From positions 1-12,726 of the forward strand of contig JAATGW010000087.1 in assembly GCA_015654495.1 (NCBI GenBank): a stretch of 12,726 nucleotides of DNA, in the 5' to 3' direction. A program made the position numbers and the translations under genes. The notes below the pieces were generated by a model. The model had not been told where the DNA came from and did not search any database. It was given only the letters and a program-made list of their open reading frames with translations. Below, piece after piece: positions 7,073 through 12,726 of this stretch. Source of the stretch: Chitinophagales bacterium. GTDB taxonomy: Bacteria > Bacteroidota > Bacteroidia > Chitinophagales > Chitinophagaceae. Every line of letters begins with the position of its first letter. Position 1 is the stretch's first letter.

Positions 7073-8449
7073 TCATATCCGTTCTTTAAACCATTTCGCA
7101 AACTCTTCCAGGCTCGGATCCCTCGCTCCCATTAACAAAACCACACAATTATCCGTAAAATGACTTCTCATTGCTTCAGGCAGGTCTTTCCGGTCTGGAA
7201 CAAACCAGGCCTGTTTGCCCTCAGCTTTGAGATCATCAATCAGATCGCCTGCAGAAATATCTTTCACTGCTGTTCCGCCGGCATAAAAAATCTCGCTCAT
7301 CCAGATTTCATCCTGTGGCCTCAGTACCGCAGCAATTTCCTTTACAAAATCGCTTCGTAAAAACTTCGTTGGCCCATATCCGTGAGGTTGAAACCATGCA
7401 ATCACTTTTGGTGCGAGTGGCTGGCAGGCAGCAATCGACCCAGCGCATTTTACAGGATTATGCGCATAGTCGTCGATCAGCAAAATGCCATTTTTACGCA
7501 GAAGCACCTGGTGCCTCCGGTAAATTCCTTTGTAGTCGCCGATTGCCTCTGCCGCGGTTTCCAGGCTCACTCCTATCACATTGGCAACTGCCGAAGCGGC
7601 CAGTGCATTTTCCATATTTATGCGGCCAATGGTATTGATGCGGAACGGAATTCCATTGATATTAAATCTGCTGAACAGGCCTTCCGATACAAAGCCGGAT
7701 GCGATATATCCGGCTTTGATTGCAGGATCTGCTGAAAAATCCCTTTGTATATCGTCACCCAGTGTGGAAGCCAAAGGATGCGACCTGTTTACGATGAACA
7801 TGTCGCTGTTCTTTTTAAAAATGGAAAACACTTCCATTAATGTATCAATATCTTTATGATCCTTATCTACGTTCAGCAAAATCCCGATTGAGGGATGATA
7901 CTGCACTATTGAACCATCACTTTCATCAGCCTCAATTACCAGCCACTCCCCTTTACCAACCGCAGCATTCCCGATACGGCCTTCTTCAATCAATGAGATC
8001 AGGCCGGCTCCGCTGATTATACCAGGGCTCAAACCTGCCCTTTTCAAAATATCGTACAACATCCCCGCAGTGGTGCTTTTACCTGATGTACCGCCCACTG
8101 CAATCGTCTTCCTGGTTTCGGCTATACGTGCCAGCAACTCGCTTCTTTTCAATATGGGGATTCCAAGAGCTCTTGTTTTTATCACCTCGGGAACAGTCTC
8201 TTCTATCGCTGCAGAAACCACAACCAGGTTGGTATCCTCATCCGGGCCTTCTCCATTTTGTTCAAAACAAGGTATTCCAAGCGATTCTAATTTTTCACGT
8301 GTTTCATTGAATTCACCATTTTTGAAATACCTGTCGGAACCCTGTACAATTTTTCCAATTCCGTGCAGGTATTGCGCGATCGCACTCATTCCTGTACCTG
8401 CAATTCCAATAAAAAAAAACTTTTGATATGGCAATGGATAGTCTGGCAT
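7073..8449 (-). CDS. Mur ligase family protein, MurC/Mpl-like
   Basis: A 458-residue Mur ligase with all three domains. The N-terminal UDP-binding Rossmann domain has GIAGTGMSAIA near residue 15 and SGSD-like QGSD at 36-39. The central ATPase has P-loop GGTSGKSTT (119-127, Lys124), EADESDGS (173-180) and NVDKDHKD (193-200). The C-terminal domain has YRRHQVL and DDYAHNP (326-332). Family members join an amino acid or peptide to UDP-N-acetylmuramate using ATP. MurC adds L-alanine and Mpl adds recycled tripeptide. The P-loop reads TSGKST where MurC and Mpl normally have THGKTT, and the C-terminus has GARDPSLEEF where MurC has a different loop. The gene also stands alone rather than in a division/cell-wall cluster. 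A paralogue rather than the housekeeping MurC is likely; the substrate is unknown. It heads the minus-strand block, with a perfect -7-like motif 17 bp upstream of the ATG. Confidence 0.85.
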   Translation of the reverse strand: MPDYPLPYQKFFFIGIAGTGMSAIAQYLHGIGKIVQGSDRYFKNGEFNETREKLESLGIPCFEQNGEGPDEDTNLVVVSAAIEETVPEVIKTRALGIPILKRSELLARIAETRKTIAVGGTSGKSTTAGMLYDILKRAGLSPGIISGAGLISLIEEGRIGNAAVGKGEWLVIEADESDGSIVQYHPSIGILLNVDKDHKDIDTLMEVFSIFKKNSDMFIVNRSHPLASTLGDDIQRDFSADPAIKAGYIASGFVSEGLFSRFNINGIPFRINTIGRINMENALAASAVANVIGVSLETAAEAIGDYKGIYRRHQVLLRKNGILLIDDYAHNPVKCAGSIAACQPLAPKVIAWFQPHGYGPTKFLRSDFVKEIAAVLRPQDEIWMSEIFYAGGTAVKDISAGDLIDDLKAEGKQAWFVPDRKDLPEAMRSHFTDNCVVLLMGARDPSLEEFAKWFKERI

Positions 8450-8466
8450 AGCTCTTAAAATGGATT

Positions 8467-8474
8467 CAAAGTTA
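8467..8474 (-). promoter_or_regulatory. Candidate Bacteroidota -7 promoter element for the Mur ligase-hut block
   Basis: On the minus strand this reads TAACTTTG, an exact match to the Bacteroidota housekeeping -7 motif TAnnTTTG, with 17 bp to the Mur ligase ATG at 8449. No clear TTG -33 element stands at the expected 19-21 bp further upstream, so the assignment rests on one motif and its position. Confidence 0.45.
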
Positions 8475-8574
8475 TAAATTCCGAAAAACCAGGTTCAGGT
8501 CCGGACCCCTAACCGAAGTCAGGTATGCTGATCTTAAAATTTTGAGCCCTGTATAAACTATTCAGATTCAGCCA

Positions 8575-8601
8575 TTATTTTGTCTGGTTCAGACATAATA
8601 A
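8575..8601. repeat. Inverted repeat, 12-bp arms with 3-bp spacer
   Basis: TTATTTTGTCTG (8575-8586) and CAGACATAATAA (8590-8601) are complementary over 11 of 12 positions around GTT. It lies mid-way in the 261-bp gap between the divergent Mur ligase and M61 genes, about 60-85 bp upstream of the M61 promoter candidate. That position suits a regulator-binding site. A terminator role is unlikely because neither gene ends here. Confidence 0.55.
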
Positions 8602-8663
8602 TTCAAAATTGCTGATTTAATTTGTTAAATGAGTAGAGCTCCTGTTTTTATCTGCAACCTATT

Positions 8664-8695
8664 GTTGACTTATCAACACATTAGCTATAATTTTA
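8664..8695 (+). promoter_or_regulatory. Candidate promoter of the M61 peptidase, with overlapping palindromic site
   Basis: TTG at 8665-8667 and TAATTTTA at 8688-8695 are 20 bp apart, matching the Bacteroidota pattern TTG-N19-21-TAnnTTTG except for the last base. The same stretch also reads TTGACT-N15-TATAAT. The -33 part lies within GTTGACTTATCAAC (8664-8677), a palindrome of two 5-bp arms around CTTA, which could be an operator. The ATG follows 15 bp after the -7 element. Confidence 0.5.
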
Positions 8696-8710
8696 ACCCC
8701 TTTCAATTTT

Positions 8711-10561
8711 ATGCATACAAATTTCAACATTGGTAAAAACATCACTCTTACTATTGCACTAATTTTTTCTGTGTTTGCATCTTATGCACAGGAAAAATAT
8801 GTGTATTCTGCGGATCTGAAAAACATCCGGAACGATAAGGTAAGCATTGAACTTATTACGCCAAAAATCAAAGAGACTGAAATCACCTTTTCATTTCCGA
8901 AAGTAATTCCCGGATCCTATAGCCAGAAAAACTATGGAAATTATGTGGTCGATTTCAAAGTTCTCGATGACAAAGGCAAAGAACTAAAAACAAAAAAAAT
9001 AAACGAAAACCAGTACAGGATTTCGAACGCACAGAAAATCGCAAAAATCACCTACAAAGTAAATGATACCTGGGACCAGCGCGAGAAGGATTTTATTTTT
9101 CAACCGGGTGGTTCAAATATTGAAGCGGGTAAGAATGTGGTGCTGAATAACCATGCGTTCTTCGGATATTTTGAAGGTTATATGCAAATCCCTTTTGAAG
9201 TGCAGGTTCGAAAACCTGCGGATTTTTATGCCAGCACCCACCTGCACACTGAAAAACAAAGTGCCGAAGAAGATAAACTGGTGGCTCCGACTTATAATTA
9301 CCTTGCCGACAATCCCGTTATTTACAGTAAACCGGATACCACTTCTTTTGTAACCGGAAATACCAAAGTAAATGTTTCCGTTTATTCTGCTACTGGAAAA
9401 GTAAGCAGTTTAAAAGTAGCTGAATACCTTAAGCCTATGGCAGTCGCGCTTCAGGATTTTTTCCAGGGTCTTCCCGTTGACTCCTACCAGTTCCTTTTTT
9501 ATTTTGAAGACCCTGAAAAGGCTTTAACAGGAAAAGAAAACGACGGTGGTGGTTATGGCGCCCTTGAGCACAATTATTCCTCATTGTATTTTTTACCTGA
9601 AACTTCCTATGAACCGCAGTTGAAGTCGATGGTCACCGATGTTGCAAGTCATGAATTTCTTCATATACTTACTCCCCTGAATCTTCATAGCGAAGAAATT
9701 GAATTTTTTAATTTTGTTGAACCAAAAATGTCAAGGCATTTGTGGTTATACGAAGGCGTTACAGAATATTTCTCCAACCTTGTTCAGTTGAAAAGTGGAA
9801 TTATAAATGAGAAGAAGTTCTTTAAAAACATGCAGGAGAAAATCGAACAGGCTGAAGAGTATGGCGATTTTTCAATGACCACGATGAGCCTCCGCGTTCT
9901 GGATGATGACTATCAGAAAAAATATTCAAGTGTTTATAACCGCGGAGCACTCATTGCAATGATGCTGGATGTACTGATAAGAGAAAAAACTGAAAACAAA
10001 AAAGATCTTAAATCGGTTATCACTGATCTTACAAAAAAATATGGCGCAGGTAAACCATTTAAGGATGAAGTTTTTTTGCAGGAATTTGTGGAAGCATCCG
10101 ATCCCGCTGTACAGGATTTTTTCAGCAAATACCTCGATGGGGACAACCCGCTCCCGTATGCTGAATATTTTCAGAAACTCGGATACGAGTACAGTCCCCT
10201 TAAAAAAGTTGACGCCTACTTTGTAGGCAGGATGGGATTAAAGTATGATGAGCAGAATAAAGCATTTTTATTCTCTGAAGTTGAAAATAAAAACGCATTA
10301 AATCTAAAAGACGGTGATCAGTTTATTTCAGTTGATAATATTGCGGTTACTGATGAAAACCTGGAAGATCTCTGGGAAAAATATTTCCAGAACAACAGCA
10401 CAATTGCTTCCCTGACCATGACCGTTAAAAGAGATGGAAAGGAGAAAGTACTTACCGGACCCTTATACCAGGGATATGCGGAAGTTAAAAACTATCTTAA
10501 CCCGGTAATAAGCGCAAACCCAACCCAAACAGAAACCCTCACCAGGTTTATAACTAAATAG
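8711..10561 (+). CDS. Secreted M61-family metallopeptidase with C-terminal PDZ-like domain
   Basis: A 616-residue protein of the M61 (glycyl aminopeptidase) family. A signal peptide spans residues 1-26, with cleavage expected after ASYA before QEK. The M61 N-terminal beta domain follows (about 27-200), including GSYSQKNYGNYV and the NNHAFFGYFEGY stretch. The zinc site is HEFLH, His314 and His318 with Glu315 as base. The third ligand is probably Glu348 in LWLYEGVTEYF. A PDZ-like domain (about 505-590) has GLKYDE and the LKDGDQFISVDN block typical of PDZ carboxylate-binding folds. Characterised members remove N-terminal glycine or alanine from peptides; the substrate here is unknown. Export makes it periplasmic or extracellular. 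It is preceded by a promoter candidate and followed by a strong terminator, so it is probably transcribed alone. Confidence 0.93.
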   Translation: MHTNFNIGKNITLTIALIFSVFASYAQEKYVYSADLKNIRNDKVSIELITPKIKETEITFSFPKVIPGSYSQKNYGNYVVDFKVLDDKGKELKTKKINENQYRISNAQKIAKITYKVNDTWDQREKDFIFQPGGSNIEAGKNVVLNNHAFFGYFEGYMQIPFEVQVRKPADFYASTHLHTEKQSAEEDKLVAPTYNYLADNPVIYSKPDTTSFVTGNTKVNVSVYSATGKVSSLKVAEYLKPMAVALQDFFQGLPVDSYQFLFYFEDPEKALTGKENDGGGYGALEHNYSSLYFLPETSYEPQLKSMVTDVASHEFLHILTPLNLHSEEIEFFNFVEPKMSRHLWLYEGVTEYFSNLVQLKSGIINEKKFFKNMQEKIEQAEEYGDFSMTTMSLRVLDDDYQKKYSSVYNRGALIAMMLDVLIREKTENKKDLKSVITDLTKKYGAGKPFKDEVFLQEFVEASDPAVQDFFSKYLDGDNPLPYAEYFQKLGYEYSPLKKVDAYFVGRMGLKYDEQNKAFLFSEVENKNALNLKDGDQFISVDNIAVTDENLEDLWEKYFQNNSTIASLTMTVKRDGKEKVLTGPLYQGYAEVKNYLNPVISANPTQTETLTRFITK

Positions 10562-10580
10562 TCCGTTTCCTCTTATTAAA

Positions 10581-10633
10581 GGAAAACCCCGATGGTATTA
10601 ATTGCGAAATGCCACGGGGTTTTTCCGTTTTTC
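10581..10633 (+). terminator. Intrinsic terminator after the M61 gene
   Basis: GGAAAACCCCGATGG (10581-10595) pairs with CCACGGGGTTTTTCC (10612-10626) around an AT-rich loop, with a small bulge and mismatch. It is followed by GTTTTTC. It lies 20 bp after the M61 stop codon. The GC-rich CCCCG/CGGGG core and the trailing T-run make it a standard rho-independent terminator. Confidence 0.8.
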
Positions 10634-10799
10634 TGCACAAATGAGCCCCTGATCTTAACAATTCCTTAAATTTCACCAGCTCCTGTACCCTTCCAATAAT
10701 CTGCGGCTAAATCCCGGCTTATTTTCGTAACTTCAAAACATCCACAGGTCCTTCTACCACCAACATTTCCATCATCCTTAAAAATGAATATTTCTAAAT

Positions 10800-11258
10800 A
10801 TGAGTAAATCAAAAGAGTCCTGGAACAAAAAAGAAAGAGAGAAGAAAAAAGAAAAAGAAAAAAAAGCCAAGGAAGAAAAAAAACAAGAGCGCAAGGAACA
10901 TTCAAAATCAGGCAAGAACCTGAATGATATGATGGCCTATATAGATGAGAATGGCAATATCAGCTCTACGCCTCCCGATCCATCGAAATTCCATTCTGTA
11001 AATGTGGAGGATATTCAGATCGGAGTACCAAAATATGTTGATGATTCTTCAGATGATCCTGTTCGTACGGGAACTGTAGTTTTTTTCAATAGCTCAAGGG
11101 GTTTCGGTTTCATTAAAGACGACGTCACCCGTGAAAGTTTTTTCGTCCACGCAAACGGATTAATCGATCAGATTGAAGATAATAACCGTGTTAGTTTTGA
11201 ACTTGAAAATAGTCCGAGGGGAAAATCTGCCGTCGGTGTTAAATTGGCTAACAGTTAA
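10800..11258 (+). CDS. Cold-shock-domain protein with Lys/Glu-rich N-terminal extension
   Basis: A 152-residue protein. Its C-terminal ~65 residues (about 88-152) form a cold-shock domain, a small OB-fold that binds single-stranded RNA or DNA. RNP1 is RGFGFI (100-105) and RNP2 is FFVH (114-117), within GTVVFFNSSRGFGFIKDD. Canonical CspA proteins are about 70 residues, so this one is twice as long. Residues 9-34 are almost only Lys, Glu, Arg and Ala, predicted to be a charged single helix or disordered tail. Residues 35-87 form a linker with LNDMMAYIDENGNISSTPPDP. Extended cold-shock proteins of this layout occur in Bacteroidota. The likely role is RNA binding or chaperoning; cold induction is not shown. 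The ATG at 10800 follows AAATATTTCTAAAT-like AT-rich sequence with no Shine-Dalgarno site. Confidence 0.9.
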   Translation: MSKSKESWNKKEREKKKEKEKKAKEEKKQERKEHSKSGKNLNDMMAYIDENGNISSTPPDPSKFHSVNVEDIQIGVPKYVDDSSDDPVRTGTVVFFNSSRGFGFIKDDVTRESFFVHANGLIDQIEDNNRVSFELENSPRGKSAVGVKLANS

Positions 11259-11322
11259 ATAATCATAACTCTGAGAAACTCTGTATTACATGCGCGTAAT
11301 TCAACAGAGTTTCACAGATTAT
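11259..11322. repeat. Imperfect 64-bp inverted repeat after the cold-shock gene
   Basis: CTGAGAAACTCTG (11271-11283) pairs with CAGAGTTTCACAG (11305-11317) with one mismatch. The outer arms ATAATC and GATTAT (11259-11264, 11317-11322) also match, and the loop contains ATTAC-ATGCGC-GTAAT, a second nested stem. It begins directly after the stop codon. It may act as a 3' hairpin or terminator for the cold-shock gene and the opposing SDR relic, although no T-run follows. The left arm also contains CTCTG twice as a direct repeat. Confidence 0.65.
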
Positions 11323-11341
11323 CTGATCTCATCACTGCAAA

Positions 11342-11505
11342 TCAAAGACTAATCCCTCCGCTTACTTCTATCTTTTGACCCGTTATCCAACCTGGATGGT
11401 CACTGCACAGAAAAGCTACTACTGCTCCAATGTCATCGGGCTTTTCACCTGTTTTTTATTCCTGGAATTGAGCGGCTTAGTATCTTCGGAAATCACACGG
11501 GAAAC
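11342..11505 (-). pseudogene. Decayed C-terminal fragment of a short-chain dehydrogenase/reductase
   Basis: The minus-strand frame from 11449 to the TGA at 11344-11342 reads GEKPDDIGAVVAFLCSDHPG then WITGQKIEVSGGISL. This is the conserved C-terminus of classical SDR oxidoreductases, where G.PEDIA..V.FL.S....WITGQ...VDGG is typical. The frame is closed just upstream by TAA. Dropping one A from the six-A run at 11452-11457 would join it to IPGIKTGEKPDD, the expected sequence. Further upstream another frame gives VISEDTKPLN, similar to the SDR PGVI.TD stretch. The catalytic YxxxK and the NAD-binding half are absent, because the ThuA-like gene starts at 11526. This is a relic of a deleted gene. 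The SDR origin is secure; the upstream limit is approximate. Confidence 0.8.
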
Positions 11506-11525
11506 TAACCGTTAAAGCCAGCCGC

Positions 11526-12392
11526 ATGAAATTACAGATAACATATCCTTTTAAAATGCTGAAGTTCCTGCCTTTGATTATTGTTTTTCTGATCAGTTCA
11601 ACATTTCTGAATGCGCAATCAAGCTTCAAAGTAATTGGCTTTTTTACTGCAAAAAATGATCTTGCGCATATCAGTTTTGTTCATGAAGCGAACCGGTTTT
11701 TCAGTGAACAGGCAAAACTGAATAATTTCATTTTTGATTCTACAAACGACTGGTCAAAACTCAATCCTGTTACTTTGAAGGAATATAAGGTTGTTTTATT
11801 TTTTGATACCCGGCCTGAAGATCCTGAACAAAGAATTGCTTTTGAAAATTACATGAAAAGCGGTGGAGCCTGGATGGGTTTTCATTTTGCTGGCTTTGCT
11901 CTAACTCCTTCGGCGTATCCGCAGAACTGGAACTGGTATCATGATGAATTTATTGGAGCAGGTCAATACAAAGGAAATACCTGGCGGCCCACTTCAGCCA
12001 ATCTGAAAGTTGAAAAAAAAGATCACCCGGCGCTAAGGCATTTACCTCCTGTTTTTAAATCTTCACCAAATGAGTGGTATAGTTGGGAAAAAGACATTAC
12101 GAAAAACAAAGACATTGAAATTCTCCTGTCAATAGATTCAAGTAGTTTTCCTTTGGGAACCGGACCCAAACAGCATGAAATCTGGCATAGCGGATATTAT
12201 CCTGTTGTCTGGACAAACAAAAAATATAAAATGATTTACCTCAATATGGGTCATAATGATATCGACTATATTGGCAAAACAAATAAGGAACTTTCCTTTC
12301 AATTCAATAACCCGGTTCAGAACCAATTTGTTGTTGATGCTTTGCTGTGGGTTGCTGGCCAACCTTTCCCAAAACACCTCCGAGGTTTATAA
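11526..12392 (+). CDS. Secreted ThuA-like domain protein
   Basis: A 288-residue protein with a signal peptide ending FLNA|Q near residue 30, then one ThuA-like (trehalose-utilisation) domain, a fold related to class I glutamine amidotransferases. Recognisable blocks are YKVVLFFDTRP (87-97), the FENYMKSGGAWMGFHFAG stretch (106-123), KKDHPALRHLP (164-174), NEWYSWEKD (182-190), YYPVVWTNKKYKMIYLNMGHN (224-244) and a closing VVDALLWVAGQ. Secreted ThuA-like proteins in Bacteroidota usually accompany sugar or glycoside metabolism; the activity of this one is unknown. The ATG at 11526 gives a 10-residue leader before the basic-hydrophobic signal core. The in-frame ATG at 11556 (Met11) follows TTTTAAA and gives a more compact signal peptide, so it may be the true start. 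The gene stands head to head with the SDR relic. Confidence 0.85.
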   Translation: MKLQITYPFKMLKFLPLIIVFLISSTFLNAQSSFKVIGFFTAKNDLAHISFVHEANRFFSEQAKLNNFIFDSTNDWSKLNPVTLKEYKVVLFFDTRPEDPEQRIAFENYMKSGGAWMGFHFAGFALTPSAYPQNWNWYHDEFIGAGQYKGNTWRPTSANLKVEKKDHPALRHLPPVFKSSPNEWYSWEKDITKNKDIEILLSIDSSSFPLGTGPKQHEIWHSGYYPVVWTNKKYKMIYLNMGHNDIDYIGKTNKELSFQFNNPVQNQFVVDALLWVAGQPFPKHLRGL

Positions 12393-12496
12393 ACCGCTGG
12401 TTCTCAATTTGCATTTTTTGCCCGGCAGGTTTCTTTCCACAAAACACATGATAGAAGGCCAATTCTTCGTTTATAATGAAGTAAAAAACCCTTCTT

Positions 12497-12726
12497 GTGA
12501 AAACCCTGACTATCTGGATACTAAGTATCTTCTGCCTCCCTTCTTTATTTGCCCAGAAAATGTCGTTAGACACTACCGGAGACAAATTGAAGCCGAAAAA
12601 AGACCTGACCATCACCGATGGTACAATTATCAAAATAGAAAACCTGGGCTGGCGCGTAAATTCCGAACTCGCAGAGCTGAGGCCAACGGTTTCGGCTGAT
12701 GGTAACCGTTTGTATTTTATTTGCGA
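12497..12726 (+). CDS. Secreted PD40/OmpA-type protein, N-terminal fragment (GTG start, runs off right edge)
   Basis: The frame opening at GTG 12497 encodes 76 codons before the window ends. An in-frame TAA at 12482-12484 excludes a longer product. Residues 1-20 read MKTLTIWILSIFCLPSLFAQ, a clear signal peptide with the -AQ cleavage site seen in other secreted proteins here. The following mature part contains LGWRVNSELAELRPTVSADG then NRLYFIC. NSxxxExxPxxSxDGxxLYF is the pattern of PD40 (WD40-like) propeller blades in Bacteroidota surface proteins, often fused to an OmpA peptidoglycan-binding domain. Only one blade start is visible, so domain content beyond it is inferred. The next ATG (12548) would remove the signal peptide, which favours the GTG. 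It lies 104 bp downstream of the ThuA-like gene on the same strand. Confidence 0.75.
   Translation, partial: MKTLTIWILSIFCLPSLFAQKMSLDTTGDKLKPKKDLTITDGTIIKIENLGWRVNSELAELRPTVSADGNRLYFIC

Noticed and set aside
7315..7859. Several overlapping plus-strand frames of 92-117 codons
   Set aside because: All lie antisense within the intact Mur ligase gene, overlap each other, and have no domain or signal sequence.
10666..10905. 79-codon minus-strand frame over the start of the cold-shock gene
   Set aside because: Its Phe/Leu/Ser-rich start is the complement of the Lys/Glu codons of the cold-shock protein, so it is a composition artefact.
12256..12699. 147-codon plus-strand frame overlapping the end of the ThuA-like gene
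   Set aside because: Its first 45 codons lie out of frame inside the ThuA-like gene, and its remainder overlaps the better supported GTG-started secreted protein. The translation has no recognisable domain.

Overview
The window looks like a chromosomal segment from a member of the Bacteroidota. The evidence is indirect but consistent. Three secreted proteins have signal peptides ending in -AQ (SYA|Q, NA|Q, FA|Q). Base composition is moderately AT-rich, purine-rich Shine-Dalgarno sites are scarce, and some promoters match the Bacteroidota -7 motif TAnnTTTG. The gene families present (S9A oligopeptidase, M61 peptidase, ThuA-like protein, GMC oxidoreductase, PD40-type surface protein) also fit. 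I see no rRNA, tRNA, CRISPR array, insertion sequence or phage module.

Layout. At the left edge a GMC-type FAD oxidoreductase begins on the minus strand and leaves the window (<1-59). It is divergent from a secreted or lipid-anchored prolyl-oligopeptidase-family peptidase (246-2414). That gene converges on a four-gene minus-strand block, in transcription order: a MurC/Mpl-like Mur ligase (8449-7073), imidazolonepropionase hutI (7017-5773), a Gcr/'SpecificRecomb' membrane protein (5548-3518) and an arginase-fold formimidoylglutamase, hutG-like (3494-2442). A 261-bp divergent region with promoter-like motifs and two inverted repeats separates the Mur ligase from a secreted M61 peptidase with a C-terminal PDZ-like domain (8711-10561), which is followed by a good intrinsic terminator. 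Next come a cold-shock-domain protein with a long Lys/Glu N-terminal extension (10800-11258), the decayed 3' end of a short-chain dehydrogenase (minus, about 11505-11342), a secreted ThuA-like protein (11526-12392) and the GTG-started 5' end of a PD40-type secreted protein that runs off the right edge (12497->12726).

How the genes work together. HutI opens the imidazolone ring to N-formimino-glutamate, and the HutG-like enzyme hydrolyses that to glutamate and formamide, so the minus-strand block carries the last two steps of histidine degradation. HutH and HutU are not in the window. A Gcr-family membrane protein sits between the two hut genes. The remaining genes suggest peptide scavenging (S9A and M61) and envelope functions, but they form no obvious single pathway.

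The most unusual non-coding stretch is 5581-5761, between hutI and gcr. It packs an 8-unit degenerate hexamer array, a perfect 38-bp palindrome, a 6-unit heptamer array and a second, unrelated 4-unit heptamer array into about 180 bp. I found no clear case for a new multi-gene system such as a defence island or mobile element. The items most worth a second look are this repeat cluster, the two edge genes, the SDR relic and the Mur ligase with an altered P-loop.
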